The position numbers were made by a program, and so were the translations under genes. A stretch of 64,000 bases of DNA. Source: Kalaharituber pfeilii (lineage: Eukaryota > Ascomycota > Pezizomycetes > Pezizales > Pezizaceae). The DNA is taken from positions 352,318-416,317 of the forward strand of contig WHUZ01000058.1 in assembly GCA_015179045.1 (NCBI GenBank). The letters run 5' to 3'. This document shows, in pieces, positions 1-9,531 of this stretch. How positions within the stretch are numbered: position 1 is the stretch's first letter; every line of letters begins with the position of its first letter. Under the pieces are notes generated by a model, which saw only the letters and a list, made by a program, of their open reading frames with translations, did not search any database and had not been told where the DNA came from.

Positions 1-42
1 ACATGGTCCGGGCTCGTAATCGGTCCGTACAGTTAACTGGCT

Positions 43-440
43 GTGCTGGTTCACACAGTACACGATGTTGTCACAAGCATAGAACCTGAGGTAAGCCAGG
101 GGATACTGCGGCTGAGGTTCAGCTACCATGACCACGATTCAGCTTATGCCTTGCTTTCGCTTGAGGCAATGGACAGGGTAGAAGGGGAACTACTGATCAT
201 AACCGACTCGAAGTACGCGATTAACAGAATGGCGACCACAGCTATGGGAGACCCAACACACGACGGGGCGACAAACCGACTTCGGGAGGCATGGGAGAGG
301 AGGCTAGACCGAGGGGATCGGGACACGTCTGTATTATGGGTCAAAGGACACAGGGGCATCCCCGGGAACGAAGCGGCGGACAAGGCGGCCCAGGTGGGCA
401 CGGCGTTACAGAATGAACCAGAGCTGATAACGGAAGCGGG
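43..440 (+). pseudogene. RNase H domain fragment of LINE A ORF2
   Basis: About 130 residues with RNase H fold signatures: the metal-binding aspartate in ITDSKYAI and the C-terminal KGHRGIPGNEAADKAA block, which holds the conserved H and D. In a retrotransposon this activity removes RNA from the RNA/cDNA hybrid. The frame has no methionine-driven start of its own and simply runs in from upstream. It is cut at 440/441 by the hAT insertion and was once continuous with the part after 1343. Confidence 0.8.
433..440. repeat. Target-site duplication of the hAT-like element (left)
   Basis: GAAGCGGG at 433-440 is repeated exactly at 1335-1342, directly abutting the terminal inverted repeats. Confidence 0.9.
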
Positions 441-1334
441 CAGTGTTCCCAACCGGCTTGGCGGCCTGGCTTGGCAGGCCTGAAACAGCCCAGGCCGGCC
501 AGGCCAAGGTTCCAGATGGCCCAGGCCGGTCCAGGCCGGTCCAGGCCGGTCCAGGCCGCCCAGGCCGCCCAGGCCGCCCAGGCCGCGGTCCAGGCCATTC
601 AGGCCGTTTAAGCAATTTCAGGGGCAGGAGGGCTGGTTATGAGGCTATTTCAGGGGCCACCTTCAGGTTACTTGGACACGGATTTAATATGAACCTTTCA
701 ATATTTTCGGATAACTATCTAGACTTTTTTTTTTATTGAGCAGCGCTTTTCGCAGGTATTCAGGTAAGTAAATTATTTTTGTATCGCTTGACTATATACT
801 AATTTCTTATTAGTACTGCAGGGAGACAGACATTCCAACCACCGGTTCTGGCGATGATGATTCCTTTAGTATTCTACTATTCTTCACTCTCCATAGTGCA
901 GTTCAAGTTTTGATCTTGCATCGATGATTCCCTGCAGTCCCATCTGATGCCGATATCGAGTCTTCTGGAATTTGGGTTACAAAAATCTGGTGCGACAAAG
1001 TTGGATTTGACAGTATGGTGAAGCTGTGCATGGCTAATGGAAAGCGATACTGGCGGTGTAAAATCAGCAAGCAAAATCCTAAACATTAGAGTAGAATTTA
1101 GAGTACGTTCTGTATATAGCTACTGTATAACTTAACTCACACTGTAGCCTGAATGGCCTCAATGGCCTGGACCGGCCTGAATGGCCTGAATGGCCCGAAT
1201 GGCCTGAATGGCCTGGACCGGCCTGGGCGGCCTGGACCGGCGCGGGCGGACCTCACGGCCGGCCTAGATTTCTATGGCCCAGGCCGGCCAGGCCATACCC
1301 TTGGCCTGGCCTGGCCGGCCCGTTGGGAACACTG
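441..1334. mobile_element. Non-autonomous hAT-like element with GGCC-rich subterminal arrays
   Basis: The element is 894 bp. It begins CAGTGTTCCCAAC and ends with the inverted copy GTTGGGAACACTG. The 8-bp sequence GAAGCGGG flanks it at 433-440 and 1335-1342, an hAT-size target-site duplication. Both ends hold dense imperfect repeats of GGCCTGG/GGCCTGAAT units (about 460-605 and 1148-1320). The middle (610-1140) is ordinary AT-rich DNA with no transposase. It sits in the RNase H frame of a LINE. Confidence 0.9.
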
Positions 1335-1656
1335 GAAGCGGGACTGAGACAAGGGGGCAGGAGAGAGAGAGCCAGGGAGAGGAACCGGCTGGAGTTATCA
1401 TACAGACCTCTGGAGAGACTGGGACATAGGACAGGGAGACTGGCGGGACTCCTGGGGGGAAAGGTCTGAGGGCGTGGAGATGGCAGATAGGGAAGACAGA
1501 CGGTCCTGAATGCAGATGGTGCGGAGAGGGAGAGGAGACGACGAGACACGTCCTAGAAGAATGTCGAGTGTGGCGGAGGAGGTGGCCGGGGGGCATGGAG
1601 GAGGTAAAAAAAAACCCCCCGGGCAAGGAGAGGGGAAGAAGACTCGTTAAGCAGAC

Positions 1657-1721
1657 GGTTTTTTTTTTTTTTTTTTTTTAATCACGTGACCCCGCATGCA
1701 GCTGTTCGCCAAGGCAGGGCA
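1657..1721 (-). mobile_element. LINE family B tail (65 bp)
   Basis: A T-run followed by the family B 3' end on the minus strand (CACGTGACCCCGC...GTTCGCC...GGCAGGG). It is flanked by the direct repeat AAGCAGAC at 1649-1656 and 1722-1729. It is inserted in the 3' end of the LINE A copy. Confidence 0.85.
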
Positions 1722-2269
1722 AAGCAGACCGTTGGAGTTGTTAGCGGAATAGGGAGAGGAGAAACGAGGACGCGGGCACTAATGAATTTTCTCTCATGTA
1801 GTTAGGCATACAAACATACCTCGCCATAGCCCACAGGGCGGCCAGCGAGTAATGATATAAAAAAAAAAAAAAAAAAAAAAATTGCTTTCGCTTATATTGT
1901 GTGATACTACGGAAGTTTGATTGCTGATAAACCGAGCTCTCTCTAGCAAGTGTTGAGGAATTCGGAGCATTGGAAGTGGAAATACGTAATCGTTTTCCAG
2001 GAGGTATCTGGCCTTATAAGTGCCCCTGGGGCTCCCTGCTGAGGTAGGCCATGCTTCCTTGTTTTGCTATCTTGCTTTGGGAATAATCCTGACCTCATGC
2101 TGCTATCCTGTTCTACAATTGCATCTGCTGTATCTGTTGAAGATATGAGCCGAAGCGCGCATGTGATGCAAGAGTCAAGCTGATGCAAGACACAAGCGGA
2201 TACTGTTGTCATGTTGAGCTGTTGTTGCTGCACATGTCGTCATCTTCAGCTCTCGTCATATTGCAGCAA

Positions 2270-2419
2270 TTTTTTTTTTTTTTTTTTTTTTTTTATTATT
2301 TCATTGCTCGCGCGCCGCCTGATAGGCTATGGCGAGGTTCTTTTAGATACTTGTTTATGAGAAAAAGTTCTGAAGGAGAAATGTGAACAAAAGGAAATGT
2401 CCCCCGGTTCCGTCCTACT
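2270..2419 (-). mobile_element. LINE family A tail, 5'-truncated (150 bp)
   Basis: T-run, then the family A tail in reverse orientation, then part of the 3' UTR. The 13-bp duplication CATATTGCAGCAA lies at 2257-2269 and 2420-2432. The inner stem reads GCCT/AGGC instead of the usual GCCC/GGGC, so pairing is kept. Confidence 0.9.
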
Positions 2420-2480
2420 CATATTGCAGCAAAACACAGCCTCATGTCTTGGCTCAGCTACTCTGGCAAACTCATGCTGG

Positions 2481-2590
2481 TTTTTTTTTTTTTTTTTTTT
2501 TTTATTTCATTAATCGCATGCCGCCCTATGGGCTATGGCGATGTTTAAGTACATAGAATAGGAAAGTAGAAAATGTATGTAGAAACCCTT
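2481..2590 (-). mobile_element. LINE family A tail, 5'-truncated (110 bp)
   Basis: T-run plus family A tail and a short 3' UTR. Flanked by AACTCATGCTGG at 2469-2480 and 2591-2602. The outer stem is the ATCGC/GCGAT version. Confidence 0.9.
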
Positions 2591-2615
2591 AACTCATGCT
2601 GGTGGCAGCGACATA

Positions 2616-3372
2616 TTTTTCTTTTTCTTTTTTTTTTTTTTTTTTTTTTTATTATTACTCGCATGCCGCCCTATGGGCTATGGCGAGGGTTTTTATTAAA
2701 GAAGAAAATAAAAACTAACTACTTGTCTCATTACATGTGAGTCCCACGGACTTCTCTGGTGTTGTGGGTGGGTCGATGTGGGGGACGTCTTTCCTTCCTT
2801 CACCTGTCCCACTCGTATCGGCAAGCCCTCAGCCATCTTCCTCCGAGTCTCACCCTGTCCATTACCTTGTCTTCCTCCAGGTAAACCACCACCGAGCTTG
2901 TCTGTTTGCCCTCCTCTTGCAGTGTCTTCTTGCTTCTAAGCCATCTTATCCCTGCTGTCTTTCCCATGGCTTTGTTGTCTGTTTCCAACCATCTCTGAAC
3001 TTTCCCGAGATTCTTTCTCAGGGCTATTCCGTGTATTACGATGCCCGGTCTGGGGGTGGTGGCATCGCGGGTGGATGGTCGGGTCGGGGATTTGGCTTTT
3101 TGGGGTCGAGGGGGGGCGGTCTTGGGTTCCGGGGTGGGTCTGGGGTAGGGAGTGGGCGCGGAGGCTGATGCCGATGCTGTTGGTGTGTGCGATGACGGGG
3201 CGCCGCTTGAGGCGATCTTTCTGGCCTCCGTATCGTCAAGTCTCTTCTTCAAGGCGTACGGTTGTGTCGATGCCGCTTTGCCTTTCCTTTTCTTTGGGTT
3301 GTTCGCAGGCGGCGACCCCGGTATGTTGCCTGCAGGGGTTGTTGGGGTGGGGGTGGTGGGAGTTTCAGGGGT
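2616..3372 (-). mobile_element. ORF1-only LINE A copy (half-LINE), 757 bp
   Basis: Minus-strand insertion with T-run (about 2618-2652), family A tail, roughly 100 bp of 3' UTR, then an open reading frame with no ORF2 between. The 9-bp duplication AGCGACATA is at 2607-2615 and 3373-3381. The copy is probably 5' truncated, since the duplication cuts inside the proline-rich part of ORF1. Confidence 0.8.
2800..3372 (-). CDS. LINE ORF1-like protein, 5'-truncated open frame
   Basis: Open frame of about 190 residues inside the element. An extra N-terminal stretch up to 3480 is flanking DNA that happens to be open. The first 110 residues are rich in Pro, Thr, Ser and Lys (KKRKGKA is a basic patch). 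The C-terminal 80 residues form a compact block with VIHGIALRK, GIRWLR, TSSVVVYLEE and VRLGGRWLR. The same block recurs at 18.0, 19.3, 31.6 and 60.8 kb. It resembles the nucleic-acid-binding C-terminal region of fungal LINE ORF1 proteins (inference). No reverse transcriptase is attached, and the stop codon is followed by the 3' UTR and LINE tail. Confidence 0.65.
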   Translation of the reverse strand, partial: TPETPTTPTPTTPAGNIPGSPPANNPKKRKGKAASTQPYALKKRLDDTEARKIASSGAPSSHTPTASASASAPTPYPRPTPEPKTAPPRPQKAKSPTRPSTRDATTPRPGIVIHGIALRKNLGKVQRWLETDNKAMGKTAGIRWLRSKKTLQEEGKQTSSVVVYLEEDKVMDRVRLGGRWLRACRYEWDR

Positions 3373-3625
3373 AGCGACATAGGCATCAATATGTGTGATG
3401 GCTACGTCAAAGATTTCAATGAGTCCCCTGTATATAAGCCTTCGTTTTATTCTGTTACATTTAGTATCAATCCATTGCATTAGACTTCACTGCTATATTC
3501 TCATTCTCGTTTTATAACAGTGACCATAGACCAAACCGAATATGTCTATAGTTATAATCATCAACCATACCAAACTGTCCTCTGAAGTCGATTTGACATT
3601 CGAACCAGTCATAAAGTAGTTAGCT

Positions 3626-3713
3626 CTATGTTTCTTTCTTTATCTCCTTTGTACCTTAAATCGCCATAGCGCTTAGCGCGGCATGCGATCAATGATATAT
3701 ATATACAAAAAAA
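3626..3713 (+). mobile_element. LINE family A tail (88 bp) with altered inner stem
   Basis: Flanked by AAAGTAGTTAGCT at 3613-3625 and 3714-3726. The inner stem is GCGC-TTA-GCGC in place of GCCC-ATA-GGGC, so both sides of one pair changed together. The outer stem is ATCGC/GCGAT. Confidence 0.9.
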
Positions 3714-3752
3714 AAAGTAGTTAGCTATTAAATCACGTTTATACCATAGGTC

Positions 3753-3815
3753 TCTTTTTATTTTTATATCATTGCCGGTATGTCGTATCTTACCCTGGGG
3801 GCTATGGCGAGATGC
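3753..3815 (-). mobile_element. Degenerate LINE family A tail
   Basis: T-rich start, ATATCATTGCCGG, and then GGGGGCTATGGCGAG match the reversed tail with about 15 bases altered between. No clear duplication seen. Confidence 0.5.
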
Positions 3816-4248
3816 TCTAGCTTCAACATTGTACATGTACCAAGTCTACAATAGAGGGGCCTTGGGAACTTTCACTCCTCCCATAAATGAAGGGAAAAAA
3901 AAAAAAAAAAAAAAAAATTCATCACCAATGCGACGATTTGTGAACGGACCGCTCAATTCGTGAGAGGTCTGAATTCGTGAGCGGACCAGAACCAGACGAT
4001 TCTCAACAATTGCATCTATTAATAATATTACAGTATGGCGTACAACCTTCATCGCTATCAATTCATGCTTGTGTGTCTAATCTATCCTATGTTATGGGTA
4101 GGTGCGCTCGGTCATGCCTTGGCAGCCCTGCCCTGGTCTGGTTCTCCAACAACATTCACACACATATAACACTCGGCCCTGTCATTGCCTGCTTATTGTA
4201 TTCATTTAATTACGCATATATATGTAGTAGTCTGCATTCCACTTGATT

Positions 4249-4303
4249 CTTTTTTTTAATATCATTAATCGCGTGTCGCCCTGCAGGCTATGGCGATATT
4301 CTG
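4249..4303 (-). mobile_element. LINE family A tail (55 bp)
   Basis: T-run plus complete reversed tail; flanked by CTTGATT at 4242-4248 and 4304-4310. The inner stem holds a U-G wobble (GCCT/GGGC). Confidence 0.75.
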
Positions 4304-4691
4304 CTTGATTGCTCGGGGGTTCAAAAATGGGATAACTCTAACCCAAGCCTCGGGAATCATGTAAGCGCTTCATGGTGTGAGTCTGGGGTTGGGACCATGC
4401 AATTACTTTCATCCGAGAACACTTGTGCAACATGGAGCGTTGTGTGAGGGAATTAACTGCAGTAGGATTTGTCATGCCAGGTCACGTCACGATAGAGTGT
4501 TTCCTGGAAAGAATTTATTTTACGCATGCCTCATGTTGGTAGATCATTCAAATTTTAGCTCTTAACCCACTCCTTTCCATTCTGTATACGTTTCTCCTTA
4601 GTTCCTCTATATATCCCCTTGCAAATCTAGTATTACCATCTCCAGCTTTCCTCCGCCTTTTATCAAACATTTTGCATGCATCCTTATATTA

Positions 4692-4741
4692 GGGCGGCAC
4701 GCGAGTAATGAAATTAAAAAAAAAAAAACAAAAAAAAAAAA
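4692..4741 (+). mobile_element. LINE family A tail fragment (about 50 bp)
   Basis: Only the 3' half of the tail is present (AGGGCGGCACGCGAGTAATG) before an interrupted A-run. CCTTATATTA before it and CCTTACTATT after it look like a mutated target duplication. Confidence 0.6.
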
Positions 4742-5113
4742 CCTTACTATTGAAATCCTCGGAACCTGCAGCTGGGCAAATAATATGCATTTATGCTCCC
4801 TGAATATCTAGTAATACCAGAAAAAGGGAAAAAAAAAGAATGATAAGAACAACCGCAAAATGCCTATGCACACTGGGGTGTAAATATGTATGTTTTCTTT
4901 GGACTGTGTATTTCGCGCCAATGGTTTTGCGGTTTTGTGGTTTTGCAAGGTTGGTCTTGGCGGGAGGCCTGACTTCCCGGACATTGATCTTAATATTAAT
5001 TAATTGAAGTGCATTTTAGTTGAATACAGTGCAATTTTTCTCCGATTACGAGACTATATATTTCTTCAATCAAAGCACATCTTCATATAGCCTACCATCC
5101 ACAGATTTCACGC
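4742..5113 (+). promoter_or_regulatory. Presumed promoter and 5' leader of the coiled-coil gene
   Basis: Between the LINE tail and the start codon at 5114 there is a CCAAT motif near 4917 and a TATA-like CTATATATTT near 5053, about 60 bp upstream of the ATG. Assignment rests on position and motif only. Confidence 0.35.
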
Positions 5114-6549
5114 ATGGACAGCATGGCGCAAACTCGAGTACCAGCCCAGCAACAGCGTGACCGTGACCTGACGGGAAGCGATGAGTTACTTACTGACGAG
5201 ACGCTGGATGGCCTGTGGGAATGGTTCTGCAATGTGGCGAATGAAGACAAATTTCAATCACAACTCATATTTGCGAAGCTTGTCAATGCGGTAGAAAATA
5301 TGTTCCTCTTGCGCAAATAACCCCTACTAATTATGATACATAGGCTCGGAAACCATATCGCGATAACCTCTCGCTCCCCCAGCATTGCGATCGGCTATTC
5401 ACTCCGGGTACCTCTCACTATGCATCCAGTGAATACACTTCGGGCTACATTGAGGAGCAACAGCACCCAGAGCAAAGTGAGGATAAAGTTACCATAGAAG
5501 CCCTCAGTACAAAGCTTGCCATTGCTGAAGATTCAGCACATACTAAGCAAATGATCATAAAGTACTTGGAGGGTTCATTGCAAACAAAGCAAATGATTGT
5601 TAATCAACTTGAGGCACAGATTAAGGACATGGAGCAAGAACTAGGAGAGAACAAACTGAGACACGAGGGTGAAAAGAAGCAATTGGAGCTGGACTTGAGG
5701 AAGATGCAACAGGAATATTTAGAATATAAGGAGAAGGAAGAAGGTAAAAAGATGCAATTAAAGTCGAAGCTCATGGAAATAGATCAAATACTACAGGAAT
5801 ATAAACAAAAGGTCGAAGGTGAGAAAAAGCAATTGGAGCTGGACTTGAAGAAAGTGCGACAGGAATATTTAGAATGCAAGGAGAAGGGGGAAGGTGAAAA
5901 GGTACCATTGGAGTCAAAGCTCAAGGAAATGCATCAAACATATCAGGACTATAAGGAAAAGGTCGAAGGTGAGAAAACGCAATTGCAGTTAAAGCTCAAG
6001 ATTATCGATCAAGAATATGCGCAATACAAAACGAAGAGCGAAAATGAGAAAACAGGACTGGAGAACAGTCTCCAGCAGCTGCAGGCAGAGCATAACAAGT
6101 GCGGTCTACGCTTTGTCCTCAAATCGGAACTAGATAATACGTTCATGAATTATTCATTTCACAAAGGGCCCACCATGCCCGGCCCATTCGGCTTTGTCTG
6201 GCTGCACTTCACAAGAAGCACGACTATTACAAGAAGCACGACTATCACAGCAAGCACGACTTTCATACTTGAAAACCATCCGAACGGAATGGTCTCTTTC
6301 CGGGCAACCAGCCCATGCGGATACCTTGGTGTGAAGGATGTCGCTGGTCTCAGCTGGGTTAGCGCTCTCGAGCTAAGCTTGTCATGTGGCAGCGGCCAGA
6401 TGTTTCGCCTTCATGAAGATGGCAGGGGAAGGAGGTACATCGAGCCTGTAGATTTTCCGGGGAGGTTCCTTACGGCAGATGGACAAACCGATATTGTATT
6501 GCGTGAAGGAAAGTCAGCTGCTGCATTATTTTACTTTATTGCTAGATGA
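5114..6549 (+). CDS. Coiled-coil protein with C-terminal beta-trefoil-like domain (two exons)
   Basis: Exons 5114-5290 and 5344-6549 give about 460 residues. The intron 5291-5343 (53 bp) starts GTAGAA, has a CTAAT branch site and ends ACATAG; splicing removes the only in-frame stop and keeps phase 0. The N-terminal 90 residues are hydrophilic and unrecognised (LDGLWEWFCNVANED). Residues about 120-315 form a coiled coil with a repeat every 25 residues (EGEKKQLELDLKK..., EGEKVPLESKLKE..., EGEKTQLQLKLKI...). The last 145 residues alternate short hydrophobic strands with glycine turns (NGMVSFRA, GYLGVKD, RRYIEP, GRFLTADG), which suggests a fascin- or lectin-like beta-trefoil; this is an inference. 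No signal peptide or membrane segment is seen. The function is unknown; it may be an oligomeric glycan- or actin-binding protein. The gene looks intact. Confidence 0.8.
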
Positions 6550-6883
6550 AGTTGGCCCTGTTGCATCGGCAGACCTGTACTGGTGCCACATGGCGGAAAT
6601 GTTGAAAGGGTGGATGCATAGTCGATGTCCATAGTGTTAATTCTCGATTTTTGGGTGAACGATCCGGCTCCAAGGAAACAGCTATAGTGGTAATGGGTCA
6701 TGTATGTAGCGAACTTCAATCATCATGCGATTAAATCTCTCTTGTTCCGTTCGACAGCGCGACCTTGTATGCAGTCATCAGAAAATACCGCACTAGCTGT
6801 GATTGAAAATGCATGCTAGCGTAAGTAGTTAATTCTTACACCTGCAACAAACTCCGATTGTGTAGACCGTAGTTCATTCTACA
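6550..6883. other. Intergenic stretch, no feature seen
   Basis: The 3' flank of the coiled-coil gene and ordinary mixed-composition DNA; no repeat or coding signal found. Confidence 0.5.
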
Positions 6884-8067
6884 ATGTTCGGCCTTGGCGT
6901 TGCCAGTCCACGCCCACACAGCCCACTCGAGACGCAGTCCCACAGCAGTCCCGCACAACCCACAGCCAAGCCAGCCCAGCCGCCCCTTCATCCGCATCCC
7001 CACTTGCATCCTATCGACACGTCTCAGTTCTAAGTCTCCACTATCACCGTCACAACGAACTGCATCTACACCAACGACGAGCCCACATACAACGGACTCT
7101 CAGTAACTTTCTTCACGCCGGCAATTCGCTCCCTCGCAGCCAAGGTAAGTGCTTAATCACCGTTCGCCCTTCCCCTCCCCTTCCCTTCCGACCTCCTTCT
7201 CACCGCTAACACCCCTATTTCAAAGTGGATCACAATGCATCTCCCCACCTTTTGCACGCTCACCTCCACGACCCTTCGCTACTCCCCAAAGAAGCCTTCA
7301 CAAATCTCCCTCTGTGCTCCGTCGCTCCACGCGCTCCCCGCGCCCCCTTCTTCCTCCAGGGAAGCCCTTGCCTCTCGGGGCCTACAATTCGCCCTTGAGC
7401 CAACGATGGCCATGGCTGCATCAGCAACCATTGCCAAGAATACCTCTGCTGTCGCTTGCGGGAAACAAAATGTACAGATGAAGACTTGTAGGAATGGTGA
7501 CAGAATGGTGAGTCCGCGCTTCCATATGCATGCGAGTTGCCATGCAGCGAGGCCGCGTCACGACGGGCGACTATACCATCTTATACCAATTTATACTTTT
7601 ATTTTATTTGAATTTAGGCCTGCAATTACTTTAACATACTTGCATAGTACGTATAAAGCCCTAACCTGAGTTTCCCCTCTCCACAGCACAAACCTTGCTC
7701 CCCCCGGCAGCTGCAACGCCCATGAAACTCAAACCCCACTCCCCGCTCCTCAAATCCAAACCCAAAAGCCCTCTCTACAAATCCTACCACCAGGAGCCCC
7801 TCGTCGCAATCCCCGGCTTCACTTCTGCTCCCGGACGTGATCAATTACGACATCAAGATGGATATCGATGATCCCGCACTGGAGCAATGCTTCACGGAGT
7901 GCGAGCCGGTGGACATTGATATCGACGAGTCTGAGCATCTGCCCGATCCTGAACCCGCGCTCCTTGCCTCTGCTCCACCTGCTTACGCTCGCTGCACCGC
8001 ATTATTTTTCCCAAGCGATCTTTCCCAGAGAAACCACCCCTGCTGTCCGCATATACTTCATTCATAA
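6884..8067 (+). pseudogene. Uncertain multi-exon gene or gene relic, unrecognised
   Basis: A C-rich coding-like stretch. A frame from ATG 6884 runs to 7144, with one in-frame TAA at 7031-7033, and includes the protein-like run VTTNCIYTNDEPTYNG. Intron 7145-7225 (GTAAGT, CTAAC, AAAG) joins it in phase to 7226-7507, and intron 7508-7686 (GTGAGT, CTAACC, CACAG) joins that to a short last exon ending at 7725. A second open frame in the 3' part ends in an acidic run (MDIDDPALEQCF, VDIDIDESEH) at 7837-8067, but no splice joins it cleanly to the rest. Serine/proline-rich and acidic segments suggest a disordered regulatory protein. The stop and the frame conflicts suggest decay or a wrong model. No family recognised. 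Confidence 0.35.
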
Positions 8068-9101
8068 CAAAAAAAAAAAAGCATCCTGCTGTTTTTATCA
8101 AATTTAATTCAGTGCGATAAGCGGAATTCAATACTAGTGATATTGCAGCAAAAAAAAAGTATATGCCATGCCTATGATGCGAATGCGAATTTCATGGAAT
8201 CATAAAACCCTTCGAAATAATATTTCTAAAGAAGTTAAGGTACAGATAGAAAGAAAGCTCCTTCAATAAACCTCCTCTGCAAAATTGTTACAAAAATTCT
8301 ATTCTGGTAGTTGAGATATTATGCTGTCGTGCATGGTCAATTTTGGTGTACTAGGAACACGCGCGTCTGGGAGCGACACTTCAGGGTAAGCGACACTCTG
8401 CGGGGGAGAAACGTTCATTTACCCCTTAATAGTCATTAAGAGCTTGAAAAATTACTTTCATGGATACGTTTTCCACCCATTATCTTTGGCACTTGATCTT
8501 CAATCTTCTTTTCAGGTATATAGCTATTTTGATCCGTGAGTTTGAGTTGCCGCAAAAATTGGCTCATCTGAATACCATGTGCGAAGAGGCATTCTGTCAT
8601 AAGGGACCTAAAGGGTAGCTGACATGGATTTGGTGATACGGACGTCCCTCATGACAGGTCTCTTTACACATAGGAGTCTCTGATACGCCAATTTTTAGGG
8701 TAGCTGCCACAGCGTCTAATGTCGATTCGAGTACGAGTATATAAAAATCGTCATTTGAAAAGGATACTTGCCTTAAACGCTGCACAAAAAAACAAAAAAA
8801 AAAAAAAAAAAAAAAGGCGATTCGAACGCTTTATTTCCGTGCTATCCCTACCAGCCAGCTAGACAACCTTAGCACGCGCCCCGAGGGGGCGTTTATTCCA
8901 CTATGTACTCGCAGACTAAAACACAGCACGTTTTGAATTTTTTTGCGCAAAAAAAAAAAAATTCCCCAACTCCGGGCAATTTTGAGTTTAACAGATGCGC
9001 AGGTATACTCCGAGTCCTCAACTATCTTCATGAAGCAACCGGTCCGCGGCGATAAGAAAACAATCTAGAACTTTTTAGCAAACTATGAAATTTTCGACCG
9101 C
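8068..9101. other. Intergenic region with A-runs and an imperfect palindrome
   Basis: Contains A-runs (8069-8080, 8786-8815, 8949-8961) without a recognisable LINE tail, and an imperfect inverted repeat around 8547-8720 listed separately. No coding signal. Confidence 0.4.
8547..8720. repeat. Imperfect inverted repeat (about 60-bp arms)
   Basis: CTGTCATAAGGGAC near 8594 pairs with GTCCCTCATGACAG near 8644. Pairing continues outwards through ATGTGCGAAGAG / rc of CTCTTTACACAT to CAAAAATTGGC / GCCAATTTTT. No flanking duplication was identified. Confidence 0.5.
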
Positions 9102-9383
9102 TTTTTTTTGTTTTTAGTATCATTACTCGCGTGCCGCCCTAGGGGCTATGGCGAGGTTAGGTGCATATGGAAGAAAAGAATTAAGGAAATAATCTCCGTC
9201 ACCCATAATCAGTAATAGAAAATAAGTCAATGATAGGAAATAATCTCCGTCGCCCATTGTCAGTAATAGGAAAAAGTCAGTAATAGGAAAGAAGTAAGGA
9301 AAATAATAGGTGATAGCTATAGTTCCGCCCATTCTATTATATCTACCAGAGGGTCCTTGTCCTTGCTCTTGGGTGGCTCGATT
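9102..9383 (-). mobile_element. LINE family A 3' end with ORF2 C-terminus (282 bp)
   Basis: Flanked by AATTTTCGACCGC at 9089-9101 and 9384-9396. On the minus strand it encodes the last residues of ORF2 (PPKSKDKDPL then IIEWAE), followed by a 3' UTR containing two related copies of an AATAATCTCCGTC block, the family A tail and poly(A). Confidence 0.85.
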
Positions 9384-9531
9384 AATTTTCGACCGCGCGA
9401 GGATGCTAGAGCCCGTGTGAGACCGGACACTGAAAAGAAGCGCACAAAGGCAAACCGGGTGCATTTGAATCGTGAAATCTTCATTGAAGAATTTTCGCGA
9501 AAGAGAAGCAGAAGTAGGTTGAAAAGATGAA

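Larger units (their letters stand above)
1..1880 (+). mobile_element. LINE family A, 3' half (RNase H, zinc knuckle, 3' UTR, tail), interrupted
   Basis: This is the 3' part of a non-LTR retrotransposon whose 5' part lies outside the window. The frame at 43-440 shows the RNase H core: ITDSKYAI, then VLWVKGHRGIPGNEAADKAA. Removing the insert at 441-1334 rejoins the reading frame at one copy of GAAGCGGG. Further on, in another frame near 1507-1600, comes the cysteine-rich end CRWCG...ETTRHVLEEC...WRRRWPGG seen in the C-termini of fungal LINE ORF2 proteins. A family B tail sits at 1657-1721. The 3' UTR and family A tail follow (about 1770-1857), ending in poly(A) at 1858-1880. Frame breaks make this copy dead. 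The assignment to a Tad-like clade is an inference from the RNase H and the C-terminal motif. Confidence 0.8.

Noticed and set aside
441..1330. GGCC-rich repeats as a CRISPR array or plain minisatellite
   Set aside because: Units are irregular, spacers are absent, and inverted ends plus an 8-bp duplication show a transposon.
3075..3483. Plus-strand open frames opposite the ORF1 copy
   Set aside because: Mirror frames of the GC-rich minus-strand ORF1; no independent features.
3895..3917. A-run as another retroposed tail
   Set aside because: Neither the A nor the B tail precedes it and no duplication was found; the same holds for 8069-8080 and 8786-8815.
6894..7481. Separate short proline/serine-rich proteins at 6894-7106 and 7149-7481
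   Set aside because: They overlap the spliced model, use C-rich composition in a different frame and show no conserved pattern.
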